DNA from: Pseudomonas benzenivorans | GTDB taxonomy: Bacteria > Pseudomonadota > Gammaproteobacteria > Pseudomonadales > Pseudomonadaceae | Assembly: GCF_033547155.1 (NCBI RefSeq) | Contig: NZ_CP137892.1 | Location: forward strand, 1,240,001 to 1,304,000 | DNA: 64,000 bases | Direction of reading: 5' to 3' | Shown: piece after piece, positions 46,537 to 55,137 of the stretch | Layout of the letters: every line of letters starts with the position of its first letter | Numbering within the stretch: the stretch's first letter is position 1 | Program-made: the position numbers and the translations under genes | Notes under the pieces: model-generated | Told to the model about the DNA's origin: nothing | What the model saw: the letters and a program-made list of their open reading frames with translations, nothing else | Databases searched by the model: none

Positions 46537-47558
46537 ATGGTGAAACACCTAGGCATTCCCCTTATCGCTATCACCCTGTTAGCCGCGGGCAGCGGCGCCG
46601 CAATGGCCGCCGAGCCGAGCGGGTCGATCCGACGACCAACAGTGTGCACCTGGCCAGCGGGGCGTCCCTGGGCTACGAGCATGTGATCCTGGCGCCAGGC
46701 ATAGATTTCGAGCCGGTGGAAGGCCATGACTTCCAGGCCATGCCCCATGCGTGGATCGCCGGTGAGCAGACGACACTGCTGCGCGATCAGCTGCTGGCCA
46801 TGCCGGCTGGCGGTACCTTCGTCATCGCCATTCCCAGAACGCCATTCCGCGCCCATACCGCGCCCTATGAACGGGCCACCGTGGTCGCCGACTTCTTCCG
46901 TCGCAAGAGACCGGGCTCGAAGATTCTCATCCTCGATGCCAACCCGGCCATCGCGGGGATGCGTCGTACGTTCAGCACGGCATTCGAGGGGGTGTATCGG
47001 GATATTGTGGAGTACGTGCCGAACGTCACGGTGAACGCCGCCGACGCCCTGAACAGGCGCCTGGACATCACCCGTGACGGCATGGCCGACTCGGTGACGG
47101 CCGAGGTCATCAACTTGATTCCGGCGCAGAAGGCCGGGAAGGTGCTGTTCGACTCGGGGCTGGTGCCGGAGGGCAGCAGGTTCGCCCCGGTGAACCCGCT
47201 GAACTATGCCAGTACCCTGGTCCCGGCCGCCAATGTGCACGTGCTGGGAGACTCCCAGGCCACCGGCCAGGCCAAGTCCGGGCACATGGCCAATTCCCAG
47301 GCCAAGGTGTGTGTGGACGCAATCCTGCGTGCCCTCGTCGGCTTGGAGCCGGACCCAGGACCCAAGACCACCGCGGCGGCCTTCCCGCCTATTACCCGCA
47401 GGACCGCGAGCTGGACCACTGCGACCTTCTCCTACGATCCGGTGACCATGACCATGGTGTCGACCTCATCGGCCAAGGCGCCGGAGCCAACCGAGGAGGT
47501 GCGAGAGGAGCAGGGGCCGGGCTGGTTGAGAAACCTGCAGAGTGACAGCTTCGCCTAG
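46537..47558 (+). pseudogene. Flavocytochrome c sulfide dehydrogenase remnant: signal peptide joined out of frame to the flavoprotein C-terminal half
   Basis: ATG 46537 has an excellent AGGAGGGT site and opens a signal peptide (MVKHLGIPLIAITLLAAGSG, then AAMAAEPS). Shortly after, near 46622, the flavoprotein homology continues in another frame (VDPTTNSVHLASGASLGYEHVILAPGIDF) through to the stop at 47558, while the original frame ends at 46686. The part that continues matches the C-terminal half of FccB/SoxF-like flavoproteins (ILDANPAIAGMRRTF, NVHVLGDSQATGQAKSGHMANSQAKVCVDAI). The N-terminal FAD Rossmann motif and any cytochrome gene are missing. The simplest reading is a deletion fusing the start of a cytochrome-like gene to the middle of the flavoprotein gene. 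An intact 304-residue reading from GTG 46644 exists but lacks the FAD-binding domain and a ribosome site. Confidence 0.8.
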
Positions 47559-47634
47559 CGATCCGCCAAGGCGGCCACTGCAGGGCCGGTCTTCCGCCGT
47601 GCCCTGCGTGCCGTCGCCGAGGGTGATCGGCGGG

Positions 47635-48207
47635 TCACTTCAATTGGTCGGAGAAGAACTCTCCGGCGCCCTGCAGTGGGCCCAGTGGATTGCGCTTGAC
47701 CTCGAAGTGGCGGATGTTCGGCTCGCCGTTGCTGACCTTGTGCACCAGCTTGTCGTCGACCAGCACGAACACCGCGCGGAAGGTCCAGCCTTGCAACTCG
47801 CGCTGCTTGCGGAAGTTGAACACATCGGCCCAGAAGCTGCCGACCCGCTGGGTGTCGGTCTTGTTGAATTCGAAGGCGTAGCCTACGCAACGATCCTTGG
47901 CCTCCAGGCACTGCATCAGGCCATCCGGTAAATAATTGATGGGCACATTCGGCTGCACGAACATCAGCCGTACGTCGATGAACGAGAGCATCTTGCCGTT
48001 GCCCTCGGACAGCGGGTCGAAGCCCAGGGAAAACAGTTCGGAGCGGCTGGTCCGGCCGGGTATGGCCTGGGAATAGCGTATTTCCGCATCCAGGTAATCG
48101 CTGAACGGCGAGCGCACCTCGGCACGTTCGCTGGGTAGCAGGCTGCTGCAACCGTGCAGGAAAACAAGGCCCACGATCACTGCAACTTCGCGCCAGTCGA
48201 CCTTCAT
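47635..48207 (-). CDS. Uncharacterised lipoprotein
   Basis: This 190-residue protein has a lipoprotein signal peptide with lipobox LHGC (Cys20), followed by SS, so outer-membrane sorting is likely. The body is hydrophilic, with a PGRTSRSELFSLGFDPL segment faintly like the small BamE/OmlA fold, then YAFEFNKTDTQRVGSFWADVFNFRKQRELQGW. GGGAGAG precedes ATG 48207 by about 7 nt. No transmembrane helix follows the signal. I do not recognise the family. It converges with the sulfide-dehydrogenase remnant; 253 bp separate it from the inhibitor gene upstream, and I see no gene there. Confidence 0.75.
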   Translation of the reverse strand: MKVDWREVAVIVGLVFLHGCSSLLPSERAEVRSPFSDYLDAEIRYSQAIPGRTSRSELFSLGFDPLSEGNGKMLSFIDVRLMFVQPNVPINYLPDGLMQCLEAKDRCVGYAFEFNKTDTQRVGSFWADVFNFRKQRELQGWTFRAVFVLVDDKLVHKVSNGEPNIRHFEVKRNPLGPLQGAGEFFSDQLK

Positions 48208-48460
48208 GTCGTCTCTCCCAGAAGTTAGATCTGTGTTCTATTCCGTATAGTTGATCTGGCCGCGGTCCGCCCTTTTTTTGTCCAGGGCGAAAAGGCCCGC
48301 TGATGAGGCGTGCGCACGTTTTCGACACGCTTCGCGTGCGGCGCTGGGCGAAGCGCCAATGCCGATGGAATGCTCTAACACAGGCGTTATGGCCGGTGGG
48401 GACTGAGCGGTGAGAGGTGTTTCGCGGGCCTCTGTGCAAGCGAGCGCGGGCGAGGGGAAA

Positions 48461-48853
48461 TTATTTGACCCGGATCGGGCAGTCGAAGCTCTTCGCCGGC
48501 GCCACCTCGACCTCCCAGGGGCGCTGGTAGGTCAGCAGCAGGCGGCCTTCGCCGGCCTGCTTGGCGTTGAACAGCCAGGTCGATTGCCCGGCGCTGCCGA
48601 CCAGGCCGGCATCCTCGGGGTTGCTGTAGACCTCCGGGCCCTGGCTGCTGAGCACGCTGGCGGCGGCGTCGCGGATCACCCAGCGGAACCCCGTGGTCGG
48701 GTTGCTCGGCAGGATCAGCACCAGCTGCTGGCCGCTGTACAGGCGCAGCGGGCACTGGCTCTGCTTCTGCACGGTCAGGCTGCCTGGCTGGTGGGCGCAG
48801 GCGCTCAGCAGGGCGAGGCCGAGGGGCAGCAGCAGGCGGTGGGCGTTGAACAT
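48461..48853 (-). CDS. icp: Chagasin-type (I42) cysteine-protease inhibitor lipoprotein
   Basis: This 130-residue protein has a lipoprotein signal (LLLPLGLALLSAC) and the chagasin Ig-like fold with its three inhibitory loops: SNPTTGFRW (about 54-62), the middle Gly-containing loop (LVGSAGQSTWLF) and QRPWE (about 111-115). Such proteins inhibit papain-family cysteine peptidases. Start at 48853 with GGAG about 7 nt upstream. It is 89 bp downstream of the Lon gene on the same strand, the PA0778-PA0779 arrangement of P. aeruginosa. Confidence 0.9.
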   Translation of the reverse strand: MFNAHRLLLPLGLALLSACAHQPGSLTVQKQSQCPLRLYSGQQLVLILPSNPTTGFRWVIRDAAASVLSSQGPEVYSNPEDAGLVGSAGQSTWLFNAKQAGEGRLLLTYQRPWEVEVAPAKSFDCPIRVK

Positions 48854-48942
48854 GACGGGCTCCAGTGATCGACGAACGCCTGCCAGCATAGCCGCTGAGC
48901 GGCGCCGGGCGGAACCCGGCACCGCGCTTGCCTGAGTCAGCG

Positions 48943-51342
48943 TCAGGGGAACAGTACCTTGGCCACGTCGGTGAAACGCTTGGCGAAGTGCACGGTCAGG
49001 CCGGCCTTGAGGTAGTCCGGCAACTCCTCGTAGCTGCCGCGGTTGGCCTCCGGCAGGATCAGTTCGAAGAGCTTCTGCCGGCGCGCGGCGATGACCTTCT
49101 CGCGCACCCCGCCGATGGCCAGGACCTGGCCGGTGAGCGTCAGCTCGCCGGTCATCGCCACGCCCTTCTTCGGCGCCTGGTTGCGCGCCAGCGACAGCAG
49201 CGCGCTGGCCATGCTGATGCCGGCGCTGGGGCCGTCCTTGGGCGTGGCGCCCTCGGGCACGTGCAGGTGCACGAAGGCCTGGTCGAAGAAGCCCGGCTCG
49301 CCGCCGTAATGCTTCAGCTGCGCGCTGACGTAGCTGTAGGCGATCTCCGCCGACTCCTTCATCACCTCGCCGAGCTGGCCGGTGAGCTTGAAGCCGCGGT
49401 TGAGGCTGTGGATGCGCGTCGCCTCGATCGGCAGGGTCGCGCCGCCCATGCTGGTCCAGGCCAGGCCGGTGATCACGCCGATGCCCGACAGCAGCTGCTC
49501 GCTGCGGAACACCGGCATGCCCAGGTAGGCCTCCAGGTCCTTGGCGCCGATCTTCACCGCCCGTTCGGGCGCCTCGAGCAGCTGGACCACGGCCTTGCGC
49601 ACCAGCTTGCCGAGCTGCTTCTCCAGCTGGCGCACCCCGGCCTCGCGGGCGTAGCCCTCGATCAGGGCGCGCAGGGCGGCGTCGCTGATCGCCAGGCGCT
49701 GCTTGGCCACGCCGGCCTTGGCCAGCTGCTTGGGCCACAGGTGGCGCTTGGCGATGGCCAGCTTCTCCTCGGTGATGTAGCCGGACAGGCGGATCACCTC
49801 CATGCGGTCGAGTAGCGGCCCGGGGATCGAGTCCAGGGTGTTGGCGGTGCAGACGAACAGCACCTTGGACAGGTCCAGGCGCAGGTCCAGGTAGTGGTCG
49901 AGGAACTCGGCGTTCTGCTCCGGGTCGAGGGTCTCCAGCAGGGCCGAGGCCGGGTCGCCCTGGTAGCTGGCGCCGAGCTTGTCGATCTCGTCGAGCATGA
50001 TCACCGGGTTCATCACCTCGACCTCCTTGAGCGCCTGCACCAGCTTGCCGGGCAGGGCGCCGATATAGGTGCGGCGGTGGCCCTTGATCTCCGCCTCGTC
50101 GCGCATGCCGCCGACGGAAAAGCGGTAGAAGGGCCGGCCGAGGGACTCGGCGATGGAGCGGCCTATGCTGGTCTTGCCCACGCCCGGCGGGCCGACCAGC
50201 AGCACGATGCTGCCGGCGATCTCGCCCTTGAAGGCGCCGACCGCGAGGAACTCGGTGATGCGCGCCTTGATGTCGTCCATGCCGGCGTGATGGGCGTCGA
50301 GCACCTGGCGGGCGTGCTTGAGGTCGAGCTTGTCCTGGCCGTAGACGCCCCAGGGCAGGGCGGTGGCCCAGTCCAGGTAGTTGCGCGTGACCGCGTATTC
50401 CGGCGAGCCGGTCTCGAGGATCGACAGCTTGTTCAGTTCCTCGTCGATGCGCTTGCGCGCCTGTTCGGGCAGGGTCTTGCCCTCCAGACGCTGCTGAAAC
50501 TGCTCGAGGTCGGCGCTGCGGTCGTCCTTGCTCAGGCCCAGCTCCTGCTGGATGATCTTCAGCTGTTCCTTGAGGAAGAACTCGCGCTGGCGCTCGCCGA
50601 TCTTGCGATTGACCTCCGCCGACAGCTCCTTCTGCAGGCGGCCGACCTCCACCTCCTTGCGCAGCAGCGGCAGCACCTTCTCCATGCGCTTGAGCATGGG
50701 CACGGTGTCCAGCACTTCCTGCAGCTCGGCGCCGGGGGCGCTGGTCAGCGCCGCGGCGAAGTCGGTCAGGGGCGAGGGGTCGTTGGGGCTGAAGCGGTTC
50801 AGGTAGTTCTTCAGTTCCTCGCTGTACAGCGGATTGAGCGGCAGCAGTTCCTTGATCGCGTTGATCAGGGCCATGCCGTAGGCCTTGACCTCGTCGCGCG
50901 GGTCGAGCGGGCTCTTCGGGTAGTCGACCTCCACCAGGTAGGGCGGCTTGCGGCTGAGCCAGCCGCGGATGCGCACGCGGGTCAGGCCCTGGGCGACGAA
51001 CTGCAGCTTGCCGCCTTCCTCGGTGGCATGGTGCACGCGCACCAGGGTGCCGTGTTCGGGCAGCTTATCCGGGTCGAAGGCCGCGGCGTCGCCCGGCGGG
51101 CTGTCCAGGTAGAACAGCGCCAGACATTTGTGCGCGGTGTTCGACACCCGTTCCAGGGTCTTGCCCCAAGGCTGCGGGTTGACGATCACCGGCAATACCT
51201 GGGCCGGGAAGAGCGGCCGGTTGTGGATGGGGATCACATACAGCTTGTCCGGCAGCTGCTGGTCGGGCAGCGCCAGGCTGTGGCTGGTTCCAGTCGCCTG
51301 CTCCGGCTCGGCGACGATTTCGATGTCTTCGGGTTCGTTCAT
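48943..51342 (-). CDS. asrA: Lon-family ATP-dependent protease, second Lon (AsrA type)
   Basis: This 799-residue protein has the full LonA layout. The N-terminal substrate domain (about 35-230) and coiled coil are followed by the AAA+ module with Walker A GPPGVGKT at about 378 and Walker B VIMLDEIDK. The protease domain has the Ser706 (PKDGPSAGIS) and Lys749 (GGVREKV) dyad. Its synteny with icp and pruR identifies it as the PA0779/AsrA paralogue rather than the housekeeping lon next to clpX; AsrA was linked to aminoglycoside-induced heat shock in P. aeruginosa. A near-perfect sigma-32 promoter upstream fits that role. Confidence 0.93.
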   Translation of the reverse strand: MNEPEDIEIVAEPEQATGTSHSLALPDQQLPDKLYVIPIHNRPLFPAQVLPVIVNPQPWGKTLERVSNTAHKCLALFYLDSPPGDAAAFDPDKLPEHGTLVRVHHATEEGGKLQFVAQGLTRVRIRGWLSRKPPYLVEVDYPKSPLDPRDEVKAYGMALINAIKELLPLNPLYSEELKNYLNRFSPNDPSPLTDFAAALTSAPGAELQEVLDTVPMLKRMEKVLPLLRKEVEVGRLQKELSAEVNRKIGERQREFFLKEQLKIIQQELGLSKDDRSADLEQFQQRLEGKTLPEQARKRIDEELNKLSILETGSPEYAVTRNYLDWATALPWGVYGQDKLDLKHARQVLDAHHAGMDDIKARITEFLAVGAFKGEIAGSIVLLVGPPGVGKTSIGRSIAESLGRPFYRFSVGGMRDEAEIKGHRRTYIGALPGKLVQALKEVEVMNPVIMLDEIDKLGASYQGDPASALLETLDPEQNAEFLDHYLDLRLDLSKVLFVCTANTLDSIPGPLLDRMEVIRLSGYITEEKLAIAKRHLWPKQLAKAGVAKQRLAISDAALRALIEGYAREAGVRQLEKQLGKLVRKAVVQLLEAPERAVKIGAKDLEAYLGMPVFRSEQLLSGIGVITGLAWTSMGGATLPIEATRIHSLNRGFKLTGQLGEVMKESAEIAYSYVSAQLKHYGGEPGFFDQAFVHLHVPEGATPKDGPSAGISMASALLSLARNQAPKKGVAMTGELTLTGQVLAIGGVREKVIAARRQKLFELILPEANRGSYEELPDYLKAGLTVHFAKRFTDVAKVLFP

Positions 51343-51353
51343 GCGGCACCTGC

Positions 51354-51374
51354 TGTAGCACGTTGACTGCTACA
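51354..51374. other. Inverted repeat at the asrA transcription start
   Basis: TGTAGCA-CGTTGAC-TGCTACA is a perfect 7-bp inverted repeat with a 7-nt spacer. It touches the -10 box of the sigma-32 promoter and ends 11 bp before the start codon. It could be an operator or a 5' mRNA hairpin. Confidence 0.55.
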
Positions 51375-51399
51375 TGGGGCGGTGCGCGGCGTATTTCAA
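51372..51399 (-). promoter_or_regulatory. Sigma-32 (heat-shock) promoter of asrA
   Basis: On the minus strand: TTGAAA (51394-51399), 14-nt spacer, CCCCATGT (51372-51379). This matches the RpoH consensus (TTGAAA-N11-16-CCCCATnT) at every defined position and lies about 30 bp before the asrA start codon. Confidence 0.88.
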
Positions 51400-51460
51400 T
51401 CGCTCAGCAGTTCGCCGGGGGCATCGAGCGCGATGGGGCGAGCGTGTCGCCCACGGCGCA

Positions 51461-52153
51461 TCAGCGGCCGGGCAGGCCTCGCCAGCCCGCGTCGATCAAT
51501 GGCGTCAGCAGGGCAAAGCAGTCGCTTGGACTCAGCCGTGCCTGGGGCGCCTCGATCAGCTCCTGTTCCAGGCGTCGCAGCAGGCCGTGCAGCGGTTCGC
51601 CGTGGCCCGGTTCGGCGAGGCGCTGGCACAGGTGGCGCAGCTGCACCTGCAGGCCACTGGGGCAGCGTTGATAGTTGGCGGCGCGCATGGCCAGACCCCG
51701 CAGGCGGGCGAGGTCCTCCAGCACGCGGCAGGCCTGGCCGAGGCCACGCAGCGGCGGGCCAGCCTCCAGGCACAGGCGCTCTTCGAGCTGTTCGATGACG
51801 CCGAGCAACGCCTCGATCACCCGGCAGTGGGCGGCGAAGTCGGCGGGCTTGCGGCGCAATTGCGGCCAGTCCTGCTGCAAGGGCGCCAGCTGCAGGCTCG
51901 GCCCGGGCCAGTTCAGCCAGAGTCGGTCGAGACGACGAGCCAGGGCGTTGCGCTGGCTGGTGCTGGCGATGTCCTGTTGGGCGCCGAGGCCGCGATGCTG
52001 CTGCAGGGTCTGCAGCAGCTCCAGGCTGCGTTGCAGGGTGGTGCTTTGCAGCTGGTGCAGATGCTGCCGGTGATGTCGGGCGGCGCGGCGGCTCAGCCAT
52101 TGGCCGATGAGAACGAGGGCCAGTGCCAAGGCCAGGGCGATGCTGAGTTCCAT
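51461..52153 (-). CDS. Membrane-anchored NIT-like helical protein (paralogue 2)
   Basis: This 230-residue protein has one N-terminal membrane helix (about 3-19) followed by a strongly basic stretch (SRRAARHHRQ), so the remainder should be cytoplasmic by the positive-inside rule. The body is all-helical and contains LLQTLQQHRGLGAQQD at about 46-61, like the LQ-x-ERG-x-S core of nitrate/nitrite-sensing (NIT) domains. Further features match the protein at 56965-57816, such as a second helical bundle and a Leu/Gln-rich end. No output domain is attached. The start at 52153 is chosen because the frame upstream is not protein-like. It lies 118 bp upstream of asrA on the same strand and diverges from pruR. 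Confidence 0.65.
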   Translation of the reverse strand: MELSIALALALALVLIGQWLSRRAARHHRQHLHQLQSTTLQRSLELLQTLQQHRGLGAQQDIASTSQRNALARRLDRLWLNWPGPSLQLAPLQQDWPQLRRKPADFAAHCRVIEALLGVIEQLEERLCLEAGPPLRGLGQACRVLEDLARLRGLAMRAANYQRCPSGLQVQLRHLCQRLAEPGHGEPLHGLLRRLEQELIEAPQARLSPSDCFALLTPLIDAGWRGLPGR

Positions 52154-52415
52154 AGGGCGGCTTCTCGGGACAGGGGAGCGGAGCAGAACGGCTATGCCAG
52201 CAGCAACTTCCCTGCCACTCGCCGACAAGCGTGAATCCAGGGGGACGGCCCGGTGCGAGGGGGAGAGCGTGCGCCATTGTTGTGCTGGCGGCGCCGGCTT
52301 CGGCCGTTTTGGTGCAATTCGCCGAGATGGCAGGGGGCCACTGGTCGTGCGGGGCTGACGGCGAGGCGTACAACTGGGTAAAGTTCCGCATTTACCCTCC
52401 GGAATTGCCGCCGCA

Positions 52416-53168
52416 ATGCTCAAAGCCCGCCTGATCCGCCTGGATGATCAAGCCCACGAACACACCCACGACCACCACCAGTTGGTGCTGTCGCTGTCCG
52501 GGCGTGCCGAGTTCGAGGTCAACGGTCGTGGTGGCGAGGTATGCCGGATGCGGGCTTGCCTGGTGCCGGGTGATGCCGATCACCAGTTCGCCGGCATGGG
52601 CGACAACCGCATGCTGATCCTCGATCTGGACGAGCAGGACACCCCCAGCGAGGATCTCGAGTTGCTCACCCACCTGTTCGAGACACCGCGCTACCCGCAG
52701 CTGGATGCCGATTTCCAGAACCTGCTGAGCTACGCCGGCGCCGAGCTGGAGCGCTACGGCAGCGATCCCATGCTGGCCCGGGCCCTCGGTGGCGTGCTGT
52801 TGCGCGCCCTGCACCTGCGCCTGTTCGGTGAACGCCAGGCCCGGGTCCAGGGGCCGCTGGACCTGGAGCGCCTGGATGCCTACATCGGCGAGCATCTGGT
52901 GCGGCGCATCAGCGTCGCCGAGTTGGCCCAGGTGGCCTGCCTCAGCCCCAGCCACTTCCATGCCCAGTTCAAGGACAGCGTCGGCCTGACGCCGCACCAG
53001 TACCTGCTCAAGACCCGCCTGGATCGCGCCGCGCGGTTGCTGCGCGAGAGTCCCCTGCCGCTGATCCGTATCGCCGAGGAATGCGGTTTCTCCAGCCAGA
53101 GCGCCCTGACCACCGCCATGCGGCGCTACCTTGGCCTGACCCCCAAGCGCCTGCGTGGTGCGGGTTAG
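52416..53168 (+). CDS. pruR: AraC-family regulator of proline utilisation
   Basis: This 250-residue regulator has an N-terminal cupin with a His-rich strand (HEHTHDHHQLVLSLSG) and VPGDADHQFAG. A C-terminal AraC double helix-turn-helix lies at about 150-245 (ISVAELAQVACLSPSHFHAQFK; LIRIAEECGFSSQSALTTAMRR). In P. aeruginosa the AraC protein next to asrA and upstream of putAP is PruR, which activates putA and putP in response to proline. Here several genes separate it from putA, so its regulatory role is inferred from synteny and from the lack of a DNA-binding domain in the PutA encoded below. Confidence 0.85.
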   Translation: MLKARLIRLDDQAHEHTHDHHQLVLSLSGRAEFEVNGRGGEVCRMRACLVPGDADHQFAGMGDNRMLILDLDEQDTPSEDLELLTHLFETPRYPQLDADFQNLLSYAGAELERYGSDPMLARALGGVLLRALHLRLFGERQARVQGPLDLERLDAYIGEHLVRRISVAELAQVACLSPSHFHAQFKDSVGLTPHQYLLKTRLDRAARLLRESPLPLIRIAEECGFSSQSALTTAMRRYLGLTPKRLRGAG

Positions 53169-53310
53169 CGGCGCGACGGTTAATCTCCGGGCCCTGTGCT
53201 CGAGGTGTCGGAGTGGCCTGCACTGCTCCGAGAGGTCAGGGGGCGCCACGCCGGCGTTATCGGCCGGCCGATGCCCGCCGGCCCAATATCTATGGTCGAA
53301 GGAGGCCGTG

Positions 53311-53424
53311 ATGCCGCATGTGAATCTCCCGCTCACCCATGTGCCGATTCGGGAGAGCCGCGAGGAGGATTGGGGCATTTCCGGCCTGCTCACCGACGAG
53401 TGGACGCGGTGGCAGGCGCAATGA
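53311..53424 (+). CDS. Putative 37-residue protein preceding the ZapE paralogue
   Basis: ATG 53311 has a textbook AAGGAGG 6 nt upstream, the strongest ribosome site in this neighbourhood. The product, MPHVNLPLTHVPIRESREED, then WGISGLLTDEWTRWQAQ, is charged and has no signal peptide or membrane helix. Its stop is 4 bp before the start of the ATPase gene, which itself has only a poor ribosome site, so translation of the ATPase may depend on this ORF (leader-peptide coupling) or the two products may act together. I do not recognise it. Confidence 0.5.
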   Translation: MPHVNLPLTHVPIRESREEDWGISGLLTDEWTRWQAQ

Positions 53425-53428
53425 ACCG

Positions 53429-54601
53429 ATGAGTTGTTTCGACGAGGCGGCTGTCCCCGGGGCCGTTGAGGCGGTGGGCGAGCTGTCGCCTCTGGTGGCT
53501 TACCGGCAGGCCGTCGAGCGGGGTTTCGCGTTCGATCAGGCCCAGTGGCAGGCCGTGCAATGCCTGCAGAACTGCTACCAGGCCTTGCATGGAGCTGCCG
53601 AGGGCGCGGGTGCGCCACGCGGGGTCTACCTCTGGGGCCCGGTGGGGCGCGGCAAGACCTGGCTGATGGACAGCTTCTACCGCAGCCTGCGAGTACCGGC
53701 GCGTCGTCAGCATTTCCACCATTTCATGGCCTGGGTGCATCGGCGTCTGTTCCAGCTGAGCGGCACCGCCGACCCGCTGCTGGCGCTGGCCCGCGAGCTG
53801 GGCGCGGAGCTCAGGGTGCTGTGCTTCGACGAGTTGTTCGTCAACGACATCGGCGATGCGATCATCCTCGGCCGGCTGCTGCAGGCGATGTTCGAGCAGG
53901 ACGTGGTGCTGGTCGCCACCTCCAACCAGGCGCCGCAGCAGTTGTACGCCGAGGGGTTCAACCGGCAGCGCTTCGTTCCGGCGGTGGTGGCGATCGAGCG
54001 GCATATGCAGGTCGTCGGGGTCGACGGCGGCCAGGACCACCGCCTGCATCCGGGCGCCGCGCAGCCGCGTTACTGGATCGCCCGGCCAGGCCAGCCGAGC
54101 GCCCTGGCCGCGGTATTCGAGCGCCTGAACGGGGGGCAGGCGCCCTGCGGCGAACCCATAAGCCTGGGGCATCGCCGTATTTCCGCGGTGCGCCATGGCG
54201 AGCGCGTGCTCTGGTGCCGCTACGCCGATCTGTGCGAGCAGCCACTGGCCGCCCTCGATTTCATCGCCCTGTGCGACCGCTTCTCCAGCATCCTGCTCGG
54301 CGAGGTGCCGAATCTCAGCGCCGGGCAGCGGCCGGGCTACATCGCCCGCGGCACCGAGGATGGGGCCGTGCAGGTGCAGGCCGGCGAGCGGCGGCTGCCG
54401 GAGCTGTCCCGGCATGACGACGGCGTGCGCCGTTTCATCGCCCTGGTCGATGAGTGCTACGACCGTCGTATCCCGCTTTACCTGGAGGCGCAGGTGCCTT
54501 TGGCGCAGCTCTACACCCAGGGTTACCTGGAGTTTGCGTTCCGCCGCACCCTGAGCCGCCTGCAGGAAATGCAGCTGCAACGTTTCGCACCCGCCGGCTG
54601 A
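53429..54601 (+). CDS. ZapE/AFG1-family ATPase (paralogue)
   Basis: This 390-residue P-loop ATPase begins MSCFDEAAVPG and soon shows the ZapE opening SPLVAYRQAVERG. Walker A is GPVGRGKTWLMDSFY (about 76-90), Walker B LCFDELFVNDIGDA (about 137-150), sensor VLVATSNQAPQQLY, and the C-terminal helical segment ends YLEFAFRRTLSRLQEMQL. ZapE assists the division machinery in E. coli and AFG1 aids quality control in mitochondria. Pseudomonads normally carry zapE at another locus, so this is probably a second, diverged copy with a role not established. It stands between pruR and small genes. Confidence 0.85.
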   Translation: MSCFDEAAVPGAVEAVGELSPLVAYRQAVERGFAFDQAQWQAVQCLQNCYQALHGAAEGAGAPRGVYLWGPVGRGKTWLMDSFYRSLRVPARRQHFHHFMAWVHRRLFQLSGTADPLLALARELGAELRVLCFDELFVNDIGDAIILGRLLQAMFEQDVVLVATSNQAPQQLYAEGFNRQRFVPAVVAIERHMQVVGVDGGQDHRLHPGAAQPRYWIARPGQPSALAAVFERLNGGQAPCGEPISLGHRRISAVRHGERVLWCRYADLCEQPLAALDFIALCDRFSSILLGEVPNLSAGQRPGYIARGTEDGAVQVQAGERRLPELSRHDDGVRRFIALVDECYDRRIPLYLEAQVPLAQLYTQGYLEFAFRRTLSRLQEMQLQRFAPAG

Positions 54602-54797
54602 GGCGGTGCCGGCCGCCGTCCTTCGTCGGTGCCGGCGTCGGGTCAGCTATCCTGTGCTATATCCTTGGCAATGCACGGTAAGCACACTGCGCGCCGTGCG
54701 GCTCTGTAGGTGGAACCCATGCCGGCCGCTGGGTCCAGACGCGCGGGCGGTGGTCGTAGCGATCCGACGGCGGCATTTCAACAGAGAGGTAGGTCTC

Positions 54798-55049
54798 ATG
54801 AGCACCATGCAATGCGTCCATCGCGACCACACCATCGTCGCGGATGTCGTGGAACACCCGGGCATCCCCACGCCCTGGGCCGGAGGCTGTCACATCACCA
54901 CCCCGGACGGCCGCACCACCAAGCGCCTGCCCCTGCCGGTGGACAGCCTCTATCTCGCCGAGCTGGAGAGTGCCCAGCGGGCCTCGATCGCCCATGGCAA
55001 GTGGCTCGTAGACCAGGCCCTGGATCACGGCAAGCCCCTGTTCCACTAG
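54798..55049 (+). CDS. Small conserved-looking hypothetical protein (83 aa)
   Basis: This 83-residue soluble protein starts at ATG 54798 with AGGT 5-8 nt upstream. It begins MSTMQCVHRDHTIVADVVEH and has a GGCHITTPDGRTTKRLPLP beta-like segment, then a helical end. No signal or membrane segment. Coding bias resembles the neighbours. It is 88 bp ahead of the HicA-like gene but does not resemble HicB. Function unknown. Confidence 0.65.
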   Translation: MSTMQCVHRDHTIVADVVEHPGIPTPWAGGCHITTPDGRTTKRLPLPVDSLYLAELESAQRASIAHGKWLVDQALDHGKPLFH

Positions 55050-55137
55050 GCCGTGAGTGGCGCGCCGGACCCTGGCCGGGGCCGAGCCGGCGCGCCCCGC
55101 TATCCTTGAAGTAGGGCAGTCGAGAGGAGGGCGTGTC

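Noticed and set aside
46644..47558. Intact 304-residue oxidoreductase starting at GTG 46644
   Set aside because: The frame lacks the N-terminal FAD Rossmann motif and any ribosome site, while a signal-peptide start with a strong site lies just upstream in another frame; a deletion remnant fits better.
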